From Pseudocolwellia sp049933045 (GTDB lineage Bacteria; Pseudomonadota; Gammaproteobacteria; Enterobacterales; Alteromonadaceae), in the NCBI RefSeq assembly GCF_049933045.1, contig NZ_CP187926.1, forward strand, positions 4,278,001-4,342,000: a stretch of DNA of 64,000 bases, given 5' to 3'. Within the stretch, counting starts at the first letter, position 1, and each line of letters begins with the position of its first letter. Below, piece after piece: positions 28,679 to 38,463 of this stretch. The notes beneath the pieces are model-generated. The model ran no database searches, was not told where the DNA came from, and was given only the letters and a program-made list of their open reading frames with translations. Made by a program: the position numbers and the translations under genes.

Positions 28679-29974
28679 ATGACAAACATTCAAATAGATA
28701 AACCTTGTTGGGACATACTTTGGATCAATGTAAACATTGCCACTATGGCTGCGGGCGAGAATAAAGCTGAAAGAGAAAACGTTTCTAAAGACGATGAAGA
28801 TTTAGGTTATTTGGATTATGGCATTATTAAAAATGCTGCTATCGCTATCTCAAAAGGAAAAATAGCTTGGTTAGGTTGCATGAAAGACTTAGCGGGTATT
28901 CAGTATTCAGTTAAACAAGTTATTGATGGTAAACATCAGTGGTTAACGCCTGGCTTAATTGATTGCCATACACATATTGTTTTTGGTGGTAATCGCGCCA
29001 ATGAATTTGAGATGCGCTTGCAAGGTAAAAGCTATGAAGAAATAGCTAAAGCAGGCGGTGGGATTATTTCAACGGTTGCAGCAACTCGTAATGCAACCTA
29101 TCAGGAGTTGTTTAAAAGTGCTAAGAAACGTTTAACAGCGTTACATAATGAAGGCGTAACAACTGTTGAGATTAAGTCTGGCTATGGATTAGATTTAGCG
29201 TCTGAAGCTAAAATGTTAAGGGTAGCTAAGCAATTAGCTGATGCACTTCCTGTTACGGTTAAAAAAACTTTTTTAGGCGCACATGCCATTCCTACTGAAT
29301 ATCAAAATAACTCACAAGGTTATATTGATGAGGTTTGTAATAATATGCTCCCAGATATTGCAGCAAAAGGCTTAGCCGATGCCGTAGATGTTTTTTGTGA
29401 AAATATTGGTTTTACTTTAAAGGAAACTGAACAAGTTTTTGAAGCCGCAGCAAAGTTAAATTTGCCTGTAAAAATACATGCTGAACAACTTTCTAATATG
29501 AAAGGAGCTAAGCTAGCTGCAAAATACAAAGCGCTGTCGGCAGATCATCTCGAATACTTATGCGAAGATGGTGTAAAGGCAATGCATGAAGCTAATATGA
29601 CAGCCGTTTTACTACCTGGAGCTTATTACTTTTTACGTGAAACTAAGTTACCTCCAATGGAATTGTTAAGAAAGTATAACGTGCCAATGGCGATTGCTAC
29701 CGACTCTAATCCTGGTTCATCACCGATTACTTCAATACAGCTTATGTTAAATATGGCGTGCACTTTATTTAGATTTACGCCACTAGAGGCATTAGCTGGT
29801 GTAACTATTAACGCGGCTAAAGCTTTAGGTGTTGATGAATCAAAAGGTAAATTAGCCGTTGGGTATGACGCAGATATTGCTTGTTGGGACATAGAACAGC
29901 CAGCCGAACTTGCCTATCAATTTGGCGTTAACCCCTTAACATCATTGATGAAAGAAGGGTGTATAGTTATTTAG
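28679..29974 (+). CDS. hutI: Imidazolonepropionase HutI
   Basis: Metal-dependent amidohydrolase that opens imidazolonepropionate to formiminoglutamate. 431 residues from ATG 28679; the frame is open back to 28460 but that stretch is hutC DNA and the operator. The metal-binding HTH is at 97-99 in DCHTHIVFGG, followed by KSGYGLD, GAHAIP, HAEQLS and ATDSNPGSSP. Residues 24-44 are a polar insertion compared with shorter HutI proteins. Divergent from hutCUH. The next enzyme (hutG or hutF/G) is not in the window. Confidence 0.95.
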   Translation: MTNIQIDKPCWDILWINVNIATMAAGENKAERENVSKDDEDLGYLDYGIIKNAAIAISKGKIAWLGCMKDLAGIQYSVKQVIDGKHQWLTPGLIDCHTHIVFGGNRANEFEMRLQGKSYEEIAKAGGGIISTVAATRNATYQELFKSAKKRLTALHNEGVTTVEIKSGYGLDLASEAKMLRVAKQLADALPVTVKKTFLGAHAIPTEYQNNSQGYIDEVCNNMLPDIAAKGLADAVDVFCENIGFTLKETEQVFEAAAKLNLPVKIHAEQLSNMKGAKLAAKYKALSADHLEYLCEDGVKAMHEANMTAVLLPGAYYFLRETKLPPMELLRKYNVPMAIATDSNPGSSPITSIQLMLNMACTLFRFTPLEALAGVTINAAKALGVDESKGKLAVGYDADIACWDIEQPAELAYQFGVNPLTSLMKEGCIVI

Positions 29975-30062
29975 CTCTGTACAAATGAGCATCTAAGTTC
30001 TACTCTTAAATAAAGTTTTAAGTAACATTTCTGTAAGCACTTTTTATATTTGAGTATCAAAC

Positions 30063-32165
30063 ATGGATTTTTGTGTACCACATCGGGTTAAATCTAACCT
30101 AAAAACCACTTTATATGCTGTTTTAAGTATATTGTGTTTTACCTCGTTTTCAGCTTATTCAGCCACTTCTACATCTACATATGGCGTTATTAATCTCGCT
30201 TTTATTTTAGGGATAAGTATTCCCGTTATCGTTATATCTTTGTTATATAAGTTTAAAGAGGCGTTTCAATTACGCTTTTTTGTATTATTAACATTAAGTT
30301 TGATTGGGATGATTTATTTTGTCGCCTTTTCTGAACAAGATAATACAAATATAGTATTAAGTTTTGCTGCACTTTATCTCGTGTTTATTTATTTTAGTTG
30401 GTCGTCTAATAAAGCTGAATTAATTCCTATTGTGACAACGGTTAGCCATGTTGTAGTTTTAGCTTTTTCAGCTATATATATTGCTCTTGTTAGTTTTAAC
30501 GTCACAGAAAATAACGCTATTTTGTGGTTGTTTATCAGCGGTATTACCTTAGCTTTAATCGCAGTAAGAATACATTGCACTACAACTAGTGTTAAAGCCT
30601 GCATGACTAAGATGTTCATTCTTTTATTACCTGCTATTTATTTTTCAGTTATTGTTTTTTTCTGGGTAAATAAAAATATTGAAGAACAATTATTTTTGAT
30701 TAATAGTTTAAGCGCTTACTTGCTGTTTTTCTTCGCAAGTTTTTGGCGAATAAGTACGCGCTACAATACTAAAAGTAAAAACTTAAGACAAGAAGCCAAC
30801 TTATTTTCAGGAACAAATGATTTCTCGAATAGTTCAAGTGATACCGCCACTAATCTCCCTTCTCAACAACAAGCCTTTCAAAGTATACATAAGGTGTTAA
30901 AGAGCCACTCTAAAGACAAATTCGCTATTATTGTTTTTAAGCCTATTAATTTTCAGCAAGTAAACAAAATATTAGGTCATAAAAATTCCGATATTTTGCT
31001 TTTACAATTAGCTTATTGTTTACAAAAAAGTGTTGAATCTAATAAAAACTTGATTAACTTTGGCAGTAAATTAGCACCTGTACGTATTGCTAGATTACGT
31101 GGTTTACACTTTTTAGTTGTTTTACAATTACCTGAAAAAAGCAAGGATCAAGACATTCTTGCTGAAATGCTTTCTCAGGAATTAACTGCAGCAGTTCCAG
31201 ATGCGATGAGTTTTAAAAGTTTTTCATTAAACTTTGAATTAACTTTTGGTATTTCATTTATTAATGAATACGTAAATAGTTTATCGCAAACTGTTGCCCA
31301 TGCAGAAGATGCCTTGCTTACTGCAGAAAGTAATCAAGTGCTAATTAGCTATTTTAATAAAGACGAAATGATTTATAACGAATCGCATTTATTGCAAATG
31401 GAACGCTTGAAGCAAGATATTGTTGACGACAATTTATATTGGTATGTACAGCCGCAAACAAACCTTAAAGATAAAAAATTAGTCGGTTTTGAATTGTTAG
31501 TACAATGGCAGAATGAAAACAATATGCCGATTGAGTTTCAAGGCTTTATTGATACTGCAGAACACAGCGGTGAAATCTATTTTTTAACCAAACAGATGAT
31601 CACCAGAGCGTTTAAATTAATTTTAAAACTTCAACGTGCATCAAATTATGAAAGAGTTTCAATTAAACTATTGAGTCAGTATTTACTTGAACCGGATTTA
31701 GTTAGTTTTATTGAAAAACAAATTACGATGTATAACGTACCGGCTAAATATTTAGTGATTGAACTGCCAGAGAAAATTGTGCTCTCTGCGAGTGAAAGAG
31801 CAAAAAACATTATTGATGAGCTTAAGTCATTAAATGTGAACATTGCTATTTCAGACTTTTCAGGAAGCTATGAGTCTTTGCGTTATATAAGAAAAATGGC
31901 AGTTCATCAGGTTAAAATTGATTGTGAGCGTATAACTGAGGAAGTGGATGATCCTGAAAATGCAATTATTACTTCTTTAATTGAGTTGACCAAGAAAATG
32001 GAATTACCATTAATCGGGACCTCTATAAATAATAGAACAACTGAAAAAGCGTTTACTTTAATGGGCGGTGAGTTAGTACAAGGTGAAATAGTAGATATTG
32101 GCGTTACGAGCGATAATATAAGTACTTGGGTCACTACGTGGAATAATTTATATAACCCCGTTTGA
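30063..32165 (+). CDS. Membrane protein with degenerate GGDEF and EAL domains
   Basis: A 700-residue protein: about seven hydrophobic helices (residues ~10-235), a GGDEF-like fold (about 270-420) and an EAL fold (about 440-690). The GGDEF signature is replaced (ARLRGLHFLVVL region). In the EAL domain the usual ExLxR is ELLVQ, the Asn of the S-I-N-L motif is Lys (VSIKLLS), DDFG is SDFS and the EGVE glutamate is missing (GTSINN). Metal ligands are therefore lost, and neither cyclic-di-GMP synthesis nor hydrolysis is expected. CsrD-like or ligand-sensing scaffold roles are possible. Monocistronic, 88 bp after hutI. Confidence 0.85.
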   Translation: MDFCVPHRVKSNLKTTLYAVLSILCFTSFSAYSATSTSTYGVINLAFILGISIPVIVISLLYKFKEAFQLRFFVLLTLSLIGMIYFVAFSEQDNTNIVLSFAALYLVFIYFSWSSNKAELIPIVTTVSHVVVLAFSAIYIALVSFNVTENNAILWLFISGITLALIAVRIHCTTTSVKACMTKMFILLLPAIYFSVIVFFWVNKNIEEQLFLINSLSAYLLFFFASFWRISTRYNTKSKNLRQEANLFSGTNDFSNSSSDTATNLPSQQQAFQSIHKVLKSHSKDKFAIIVFKPINFQQVNKILGHKNSDILLLQLAYCLQKSVESNKNLINFGSKLAPVRIARLRGLHFLVVLQLPEKSKDQDILAEMLSQELTAAVPDAMSFKSFSLNFELTFGISFINEYVNSLSQTVAHAEDALLTAESNQVLISYFNKDEMIYNESHLLQMERLKQDIVDDNLYWYVQPQTNLKDKKLVGFELLVQWQNENNMPIEFQGFIDTAEHSGEIYFLTKQMITRAFKLILKLQRASNYERVSIKLLSQYLLEPDLVSFIEKQITMYNVPAKYLVIELPEKIVLSASERAKNIIDELKSLNVNIAISDFSGSYESLRYIRKMAVHQVKIDCERITEEVDDPENAIITSLIELTKKMELPLIGTSINNRTTEKAFTLMGGELVQGEIVDIGVTSDNISTWVTTWNNLYNPV

Positions 32166-32180
32166 TAGGGTTATATAAAT
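32146..32180 (+). terminator. Hairpin across the stop codon of the GGDEF/EAL gene
   Basis: ATTTATATAACCC (32146-32158) pairs perfectly with GGGTTATATAAAT (32168-32180), 13 bp, enclosing the TGA stop in the loop. There is no T-run, so it is either a weak terminator or a 3'-end protecting structure. Confidence 0.4.
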
Positions 32181-32225
32181 ATAAGAACGGTAAAAGCTAG
32201 ATAAGCCTAATTAATGACTCTAGCT

Positions 32226-32711
32226 TTAACTTATGTCTAAAGGCTCAGGTGATAAAATAATCCCGGTATTGTCAGCATATAAGTAATCGTCAGGTAAGAA
32301 AGTTACACCGCCAAAGTTTATGGCTAAGTCGCTTTCACCCGCTTCACTAGGAGATGCACCTACAGGAATAGGCACTAAGCTTTGAATACCAATATCAATC
32401 TCTTCTAAAGCATCTACGTTACATACACTGCCGTAACACACGATACCTTCCCAGCCATTTTCAGCTGCAGTTTCAACTATATCGCTATTCAATAATGCTC
32501 TGCGAGTAGAGCCACCGCCATCAATCACCATCACTTGTCCAACACCGTCGGTAGAAGCTAGCTGTAATATTAAGCCATTATTTTCGAAACACTTGATTGT
32601 TACTACTTTTCCGCCAAAAGAGTGTCGTCCGCCATAATTACTAAAAATGGGTTCGACTACATCAACTAAATCAGTATAAATAGAGCATAACTCGGTAGTA
32701 TTGTATTCCAT
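32226..32711 (-). CDS. rraA: Regulator of ribonuclease E activity A, RraA
   Basis: Ring-shaped trimer that binds the RNase E degradosome domain and inhibits it. 161 residues matching the family, with TTELCSIYTDLVDVVEP at the N-terminus and the VMVIDGGGSTRRALL and GIVCYGSVCNV segments. RraA-like folds also include aldolases, but the length and N-terminus fit true RraA. ATG start. It follows the DUF971 gene on the same strand. Confidence 0.95.
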   Translation of the reverse strand: MEYNTTELCSIYTDLVDVVEPIFSNYGGRHSFGGKVVTIKCFENNGLILQLASTDGVGQVMVIDGGGSTRRALLNSDIVETAAENGWEGIVCYGSVCNVDALEEIDIGIQSLVPIPVGASPSEAGESDLAINFGGVTFLPDDYLYADNTGIILSPEPLDIS

Positions 32712-32809
32712 GGGTGTTTCCTAGCGTGGTTGAGGCTGTTCCTAAGAAGTTTTAGTATAACTGGCTTGAGATTAGGTTCAACTGTCTATTTTTTAGTTGT
32801 AGTAAAGTG

Positions 32810-33211
32810 CTATGTTACCGCTTTGAAATTAATAGATTCTTCTCTGCTGTTGGTACTGGATAAAGCATCAAGATATAACGACCAATTAGCTTCAAATGTT
32901 TCTGATAATTCGAGTAGATGAGTGGTCGAATAAATATCATTAAAACCATCATTAAAAATAAATCTGTGACCATGTTTACCTAAAGGTTCGATATGAGAAA
33001 GCTGTACATTTTTTTTGTGGAATACTTGAGGGATGTTGTTAGGTGTTGGTGCTTTTGCTGAGTGAGCTTTTTGACATTCGCTTGGTGAAAATATTCGTAA
33101 ATATTCACAGCTCAATGAAAGTGGGTTGCTCTGTTCAGTTGAAGAGTCTTTAAGGCTTATCTCTAAAATATCTTGATCCGCATTAAGGGTGAATTTTGAT
33201 ACGTTTGTCAT
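32810..33211 (-). CDS. DUF971 (GBBH-like N-terminal domain) protein
   Basis: 133 residues with the DUF971 pattern LSCEYLRIFSPSECQ, and later LGKHGHRFIFNDGFNDIYSTTHLLELS. The domain resembles the small N-terminal domain of gamma-butyrobetaine hydroxylase and is linked to iron-sulphur biology in some reports; the function here is unknown. It lies downstream of hslU beyond a terminator, an order common in Gammaproteobacteria. ATG start. Confidence 0.88.
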   Translation of the reverse strand: MTNVSKFTLNADQDILEISLKDSSTEQSNPLSLSCEYLRIFSPSECQKAHSAKAPTPNNIPQVFHKKNVQLSHIEPLGKHGHRFIFNDGFNDIYSTTHLLELSETFEANWSLYLDALSSTNSREESINFKAVT

Positions 33212-33235
33212 TTGGGCGCCTCATGAATCTTAAAG

Positions 33236-33275
33236 TAAAAAAAATGAGAGAAGTTAAAGCAGCTTCTCTCATTTT
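33236..33275 (-). terminator. Terminator after hslU
   Basis: AAAATGAGAGAAG and CTTCTCTCATTTT form a 13-bp stem. In the minus direction it runs into a long T-tract, so it ends the hslVU transcript. It may leave partial read-through into the DUF971 gene's own start region. Confidence 0.85.
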
Positions 33276-33314
33276 CAATTAATCTAAAGTACTTAATTTA
33301 GAAGTTAAGAGCAA

Positions 33315-34643
33315 TTATAAAATAAAGCGACTTAAATCTTCATTCTTAACTAACTCAGTTAATGTTTTATCTACGTAAGCACTATCAATTTTAATCACTT
33401 CACCAGAACGTTCATCAGCGTTAAAAGATACTTCTTCAACCAAGCGTTCCATCATAGTATGTAAACGACGTGCACCAATGTTTTCAGTACTTTCATTCAC
33501 TTGCCAAGCAGCATTAGCCAAAGCGCTTATACCATCTTCAGTGAACTCGATAGTTAAACCTTCAGTATTCATTAAGGCAATATATTGTTCAGTAAGTGAA
33601 GCATTTGGCTCTGTTAATATACGGACAAAATCTTCTGTTGTTAAAGGTTGTAACTCAACACGAATAGGTAAGCGACCTTGTAACTCAGGAATTAAGTCTG
33701 AAGGCTTAGCCATTTGGAAAGCACCAGAAGCAATAAATAAGATATGATCTGTTTTGATCATACCGTGCTTAGTGCTTACCGTTGAACCTTCAACTAAAGG
33801 TAATAAGTCACGTTGTACACCTTCGCGAGAAACGTCAGGTCCTGAAGAGTCACCACGCTTACAAATTTTATCTATTTCATCAATAAATACGATGCCGTTT
33901 TGCTCAACAGATTCAATCGCTTTTTGCTTGATATCGTCTTGATTAACAATCTTAGCCGCTTCTTCTTCTTGAAGTGCTTTTAAGGCTTTTTTGATGGTTA
34001 ATTTACGCTTGCTTGTTTTGTCGTTAGACATGCCTTGGAACATGTTTTGTAGCTGTGAAGTCATCTCTTCCATACCAGGAGGAGCCATGATTTCAACACC
34101 TACTTGAGGAGCGGCTAAATCTAATTCAATTTCTTTGTCGTCTAACTGACCTTCACGTAATTTCTTACGGAAAACTTGACGAGTACTTGAATTATCAGCT
34201 TCTTCATCGTTTCCAAATGAATCGCGTGGGTTAGGAATAAGAATGTCTAAAATACGTTCTTCAGCAGCTTCTTCAGCTAAATGTTTAACGCGAGCCATTT
34301 CTTGCTCTTTCGTTAATTTAATCGCCATATCAGCAAGATCACGAATGATGGTTTCAACTTCTTTACCTACATAACCTACTTCAGTAAATTTAGTTGCTTC
34401 AACTTTGATGAAAGGAGCATTTGCTAACTTAGCAAGACGACGCGCAATTTCAGTTTTACCTACACCTGTAGGACCTATCATTAAAATATTTTTTGGTGTT
34501 ACTTCGTTACGCAACTCTTCATTAAGTTGCATACGACGCCAGCGGTTACGAAGGGCAATAGCAACGGCTCTTTTAGCATCGCTTTGACCAACAATATGGC
34601 TATCTAATTCGGAAACAATTTCGCGAGGTGTCATATTCGACAT
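33315..34643 (-). CDS. hslU: ATP-dependent protease ATPase subunit HslU
   Basis: AAA+ unfoldase of the HslUV (ClpYQ) protease. 442 residues: N-terminal MTPREIVSELDSHIVGQ, Walker A GPTGVGKTEIARR (about 58-70), the GYVGKE pore motif (about 92-97), the I-domain with its GMEEM-rich segment, Walker B FIDEIDKI, and a C-terminal LSRFIL tail that docks into HslV. ATG with AAGGA upstream, 22 bp after hslV. Confidence 0.98.
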   Translation of the reverse strand: MSNMTPREIVSELDSHIVGQSDAKRAVAIALRNRWRRMQLNEELRNEVTPKNILMIGPTGVGKTEIARRLAKLANAPFIKVEATKFTEVGYVGKEVETIIRDLADMAIKLTKEQEMARVKHLAEEAAEERILDILIPNPRDSFGNDEEADNSSTRQVFRKKLREGQLDDKEIELDLAAPQVGVEIMAPPGMEEMTSQLQNMFQGMSNDKTSKRKLTIKKALKALQEEEAAKIVNQDDIKQKAIESVEQNGIVFIDEIDKICKRGDSSGPDVSREGVQRDLLPLVEGSTVSTKHGMIKTDHILFIASGAFQMAKPSDLIPELQGRLPIRVELQPLTTEDFVRILTEPNASLTEQYIALMNTEGLTIEFTEDGISALANAAWQVNESTENIGARRLHTMMERLVEEVSFNADERSGEVIKIDSAYVDKTLTELVKNEDLSRFIL

Positions 34644-34665
34644 GTTAATTCCTTAAAGCTTAAAT

Positions 34666-35184
34666 TTATAGCTCATCAATGGTGTGTTGATGATTGGTAA
34701 ATACACAAATGTCGCCAGCAATTTTTAAAGATTTCTCTACAATCTCTCTCGCTGATAATTCGGTATTTTCAAATAGTGCCGTTGCTGCTGATTGAGCGAA
34801 GTTTCCGCCGCTACCAATCGCAATTAAATCGTGTTCTGGCTGAACAACATCGCCGTTACCTGTAATAATTAATGACGCAGTTTCGTCTGCTACTACAAGT
34901 AAAGCTTCAAGCTTTCTTAAAGCACGGTCACTACGCCAATCTTTGGCAAGCTCAACAGCGGCTTTAGTTAAATGGCCTTGATGTTGTTCTAATTTACTTT
35001 CAAAACGTTCGAATAGGGTAAATGCGTCTGCTGTGCCGCCTGCAAAGCCAGCTAAAACTTTATTGTTATATAAACGGCGAACTTTACGTGCATTGCCTTT
35101 CATAACGGTATTTCCAAGAGACACTTGGCCGTCACCACCAATAGCTACTTTGCCATTGCGTCGTACTGAAACGATAGTAGTCAT
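34666..35184 (-). CDS. hslV: ATP-dependent protease peptidase subunit HslV
   Basis: Threonine peptidase of HslUV. 172 residues starting MTTIVSVRR; Thr2 becomes the catalytic N-terminal nucleophile after Met removal. GGDGQVSLG and the sodium-site AIGSGGNFA are intact. Co-transcribed with hslU. A sigma-32-like promoter and a 5' UTR hairpin lie upstream. Confidence 0.98.
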   Translation of the reverse strand: MTTIVSVRRNGKVAIGGDGQVSLGNTVMKGNARKVRRLYNNKVLAGFAGGTADAFTLFERFESKLEQHQGHLTKAAVELAKDWRSDRALRKLEALLVVADETASLIITGNGDVVQPEHDLIAIGSGGNFAQSAATALFENTELSAREIVEKSLKIAGDICVFTNHQHTIDEL

Positions 35185-35202
35185 ATTAAATCCAATCTAT
35201 AA

Positions 35203-35233
35203 ATCAGCATACTATTGTAACTAGTATGCTGAT
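35203..35233 (-). promoter_or_regulatory. 5' UTR hairpin of hslVU
   Basis: ATCAGCATACTA and TAGTATGCTGAT pair over 12 bp with a 7-nt loop, ending 19 nt before the hslV ATG. A leader stem-loop that stabilises hslVU mRNA is reported in E. coli (from memory), so this looks like the same kind of element. Confidence 0.6.
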
Positions 35234-35257
35234 CTTTAATGTTTATGTATGTTCAAG

Positions 35258-35286
35258 AGGTAGGGGTGTGAGGCGATGATTTCAAG
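35258..35286 (-). promoter_or_regulatory. Sigma-32-like heat-shock promoter of hslVU
   Basis: On the minus strand CTTGAA, a 14-bp spacer, then CCCCTACCT, close to the heat-shock consensus CTTGAAA-N11-16-CCCCATnT. It is placed to give a leader of about 65 nt holding the hairpin. Confidence 0.65.
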
Positions 35287-35299
35287 TATAGACGAGGAA

Positions 35300-35878
35300 T
35301 TAATTCCATAACCAAATTTGACAGTAATTAATTTTGTTTCTTTTTAGTTTGTGTTTGTCTTTTTCTGCATCACGTTTTTTCTCGTATGGACCTAAGTAAA
35401 CTCTGTAATAAGTTGAGTTAGCGCCAACGGGTGCACCTATTTGTGCAGAAAGACCTGCAAAGGCAATATTAGCCTTTAATACTTCCGCTTGTTTGAGGCT
35501 TTTAAATGAACCACATTGCATTTTATATGGACCACCTTGCTTAACATCATATTCGCCAACTTCAATTTTTTTATCTTCTAATTCTTTGCGATATGCCCAC
35601 TTCTCTTTTGGTGGAGTAGGTAAGGTGGCTTTATCTTTTACTACTTCTTCAGCTTTTGGCGTTACTGCTGTTTGCGTTTCTTGCACTACAGGTGCTGCGG
35701 TGTCGTCACCTTTAATGCTCCATAACAAATAGATAAACCCACATAGAACAATCAGTGTGACTAAACCAATAAGTTTAACCTTTAGTGGTACGCCTTGTGG
35801 TTGTTGTTTAGCCGCAGGCTTTTTATAAGGACTTTTTTTGGGGTTTCTAGGACGAGAAACGTAATCTTGATGCGCCAT
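35300..35878 (-). CDS. ftsN: Cell division protein FtsN-like (SPOR domain)
   Basis: 192 residues, single-pass membrane protein: a basic cytoplasmic N-terminus (about 1-32), one helix (about 33-52), an acidic periplasmic linker, and a C-terminal SPOR domain (about 115-185, YKMQCGSFKSLKQAEVLKANI) that binds denuded septal glycan. It is shorter than E. coli FtsN (319 residues). Position between priA and hslVU matches the ftsN locus in related genomes, which supports the name over a generic SPOR protein. Confidence 0.85.
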   Translation of the reverse strand: MAHQDYVSRPRNPKKSPYKKPAAKQQPQGVPLKVKLIGLVTLIVLCGFIYLLWSIKGDDTAAPVVQETQTAVTPKAEEVVKDKATLPTPPKEKWAYRKELEDKKIEVGEYDVKQGGPYKMQCGSFKSLKQAEVLKANIAFAGLSAQIGAPVGANSTYYRVYLGPYEKKRDAEKDKHKLKRNKINYCQIWLWN

Positions 35879-36004
35879 GAAAGAATAATTTACAGGAAAA
35901 AATAATAAGTAATTTTAACGGACTTATGAATAAATGATACTACTTTTATTCATATGAATTGTAACAACTACATGTAAGGTGGATTTTAACCCAAAGGGCA
36001 CTTG

Positions 36005-38221
36005 TTACCAGCTTAAATCAATAGGATCTATATCAACCGACCAACGTACTTTTGACTGCCATTCGTTGTTGGGTATTAATTGTAACATTTGATTAATAGC
36101 CATATGTAAATGCTTACGGTTTTTGGATTGTACAATAAGATGGAAACGATATTTACCGCCACGCTTCTCCATTGCTGCAGGTAAAGGACCTGCAAGTTCA
36201 CATCCTTCATAACGAACAGCACATATTTCACGAAGAAATTTATCAGGATAAGAAGGGTAGTTAGCTTCGGCTCTAAACAAGGCTTGAAAACCAAAAGGTG
36301 GTAAGTAAGCTTGCTTGCGTTCCGTGAGTGCATATTCAGCGAAATGCTTATAACCATTATTCACTAAATCTTGTAATAGAGGATGTTCAGGGTAACCTGT
36401 TTGTACAAGCACTTTACCTGGCTTACTTTCACGACCAGCCCGACCTGCAACTTGTACAAGTAATTGTGCCATGTGTTCAGCGGCTCTGAAATCGAAACTA
36501 AATAATGCACCATCAATATCCAACATCGCAACCAGCGTCACATCAGGAAAATGATGCCCTTTAGCGAGCATTTGAGTGCCTAATAATATTTGATGTTTCT
36601 TTTCAGTTACTTCTTGTAAGAGTTTAGCTAACTCACCTTTTTTACGTGTGCTGTCTCTGTCTATTCTTACGCTACTCACATCAGGAAATAAATCACTAAT
36701 ACGCTGCTCTAGCTGTTCAGTGCCTTGTCCTAACGGTTTTATACGAACACTGCCGCAACTGTCACACTGAGCGGGTACACGTCGTTGACTGCCGCAATGG
36801 TGACACATCAATAACTGTTTACTTTGATGCAAGGTGTAAGGCTTATTACAGCGTTTACAATCAGCAATCCAATGACACTCTTGGCAGTTAATCGCTGGCG
36901 CGAATCCTCGTCTATTTAAAAATATGAGAACTTGTTCGCCTCTCGCAATCGTTTTTTTAATTTCGCTTTTTAATGTGTCTGATAAGCCATGCTCCATTTG
37001 ATGCTGAGCAATATTAATTAACTGAATTTGAGAGGCACTACTATTTCCCGCACGATTGAGTAATTGATGATAATGATATTTACCTGAAAGGGCGTTATGT
37101 AATGACTCTAAACTGGGTGTTGCACTGCCTAATATAATTGGAATATCTAACTGACGCGCTCTTAAAATTGCCATGTCACGTGCGTTATATCTAAAGCTGT
37201 CTTGCTGTTTGAAAGAACCGTCGTGTTCTTCATCAATAATGATCATGCCTAGCTGATGCAAGGGAGTAAAAATAGCAGAACGTGTGCCTATAACAATGGC
37301 TGAGCTACCTCGTTGTGCTTCAAGCCAGGTTTGTAATCTTTCATTATTGTTTAACCCTGAATGATGTAAATAAATAGGCACATTAAAGCGCTGTTCAAAA
37401 CGGTTAAGTGTTTGTGGTGTTAAACCAATTTCAGGTACAAGTACTAACACTTGTTTATTAGCGGCTAGTACATTTTCCATTGCTTGTAGGTAAACTTCAG
37501 TTTTACCACTACCTGTAATGCCATCAATAAGATGACAAGAGAATTGCGTATTTGTTTGTTCAATGGCCGAAAGAACTATCGCTTGCTCTGTTGATAGAGT
37601 GAGCTTGTTGTCTGTATTTAAGGCTGAATCTATCCATTCAAAAATAGTCGGTTGGCGTTCATGCTGTTCAATTAAACCTTTCTTTTCGAGTGAGGTTAAT
37701 TGTGACTTTATATAACCTAGAGTACGTAACTCTGCCCATGTAATAGAGAGATGTTTATCGATGAGTTGAAACAGAGAATATTGTTTCGCGGCTTTGGTTT
37801 TTAGCTTTTCTAATACGTTTTTATCAGCTTGTTCAGAAGCAGCCCAAACTAAAGGAAGTGATACATCAGGTTGTTTGATTTGTCTTAACAGTACAGGCAG
37901 AGCTTGCTGTAATACATCACCAATAGGGTGGTGATAATAATCAGAACAACGTTGTAAGAATTGTAATAAAGGCGCATCAAAGTGAAAATTATCAACAACA
38001 CGACTGGTGATACTTTTAAGCTTCTCTATTGGTTGTTCAGTGTGCTCACTTACCGATAAAACCACACCTATAACTTGCCTAGGACCAAATGAAACAGCAA
38101 CACGCTCGCCAATATTGATAGGCGTATCGGTTAGATTAGGCGGTACAATATAGGTAAATAACTGGCGCAACGGAACGGGTATAGCTATTTGTACAAAACA
38201 TGGAGTTCCTGATTGTGTCAC
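36005..38221 (-). CDS. priA: Primosomal protein N' (replication restart helicase PriA)
   Basis: 3'-5' helicase that reloads DnaB at stalled forks. 738 residues: an N-terminal 3'-DNA-binding domain, Walker A DGITGSGKTEVYLQ (about 237-250), DEEH box in IIIDEEHDGSFK, eight zinc-ligand cysteines between about 445 and 485 (CQECHWIADCKRC, CHHCGSQ, CDSCGS), and a C-terminal helicase core. Starts with GTG at 38221; MTQSGTPCFVQIAIPVPL aligns with the family. Divergent from rpmE, as in E. coli. Confidence 0.96.
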   Translation of the reverse strand: MTQSGTPCFVQIAIPVPLRQLFTYIVPPNLTDTPINIGERVAVSFGPRQVIGVVLSVSEHTEQPIEKLKSITSRVVDNFHFDAPLLQFLQRCSDYYHHPIGDVLQQALPVLLRQIKQPDVSLPLVWAASEQADKNVLEKLKTKAAKQYSLFQLIDKHLSITWAELRTLGYIKSQLTSLEKKGLIEQHERQPTIFEWIDSALNTDNKLTLSTEQAIVLSAIEQTNTQFSCHLIDGITGSGKTEVYLQAMENVLAANKQVLVLVPEIGLTPQTLNRFEQRFNVPIYLHHSGLNNNERLQTWLEAQRGSSAIVIGTRSAIFTPLHQLGMIIIDEEHDGSFKQQDSFRYNARDMAILRARQLDIPIILGSATPSLESLHNALSGKYHYHQLLNRAGNSSASQIQLINIAQHQMEHGLSDTLKSEIKKTIARGEQVLIFLNRRGFAPAINCQECHWIADCKRCNKPYTLHQSKQLLMCHHCGSQRRVPAQCDSCGSVRIKPLGQGTEQLEQRISDLFPDVSSVRIDRDSTRKKGELAKLLQEVTEKKHQILLGTQMLAKGHHFPDVTLVAMLDIDGALFSFDFRAAEHMAQLLVQVAGRAGRESKPGKVLVQTGYPEHPLLQDLVNNGYKHFAEYALTERKQAYLPPFGFQALFRAEANYPSYPDKFLREICAVRYEGCELAGPLPAAMEKRGGKYRFHLIVQSKNRKHLHMAINQMLQLIPNNEWQSKVRWSVDIDPIDLSW

Positions 38222-38463
38222 GAGTTACTACTTATCATTGAATAATGCTTTATTTTGACGTTTAAAATCACGATTGCCAAGTTTGAAACGAATAAAAGAT
38301 TTAATTAATAATAACTTGTTACTTTTGTGTGTTTTTACGGCATTATATATTGCGTAATAGTCATAATTAAATTATTATGCGCATCCAAATTATTTAACTC
38401 GTATGGTGCTTGGCAGCAATTTGACTGATCAAGTGGCGATACGGCCTTACAGAGGTAAACCCC

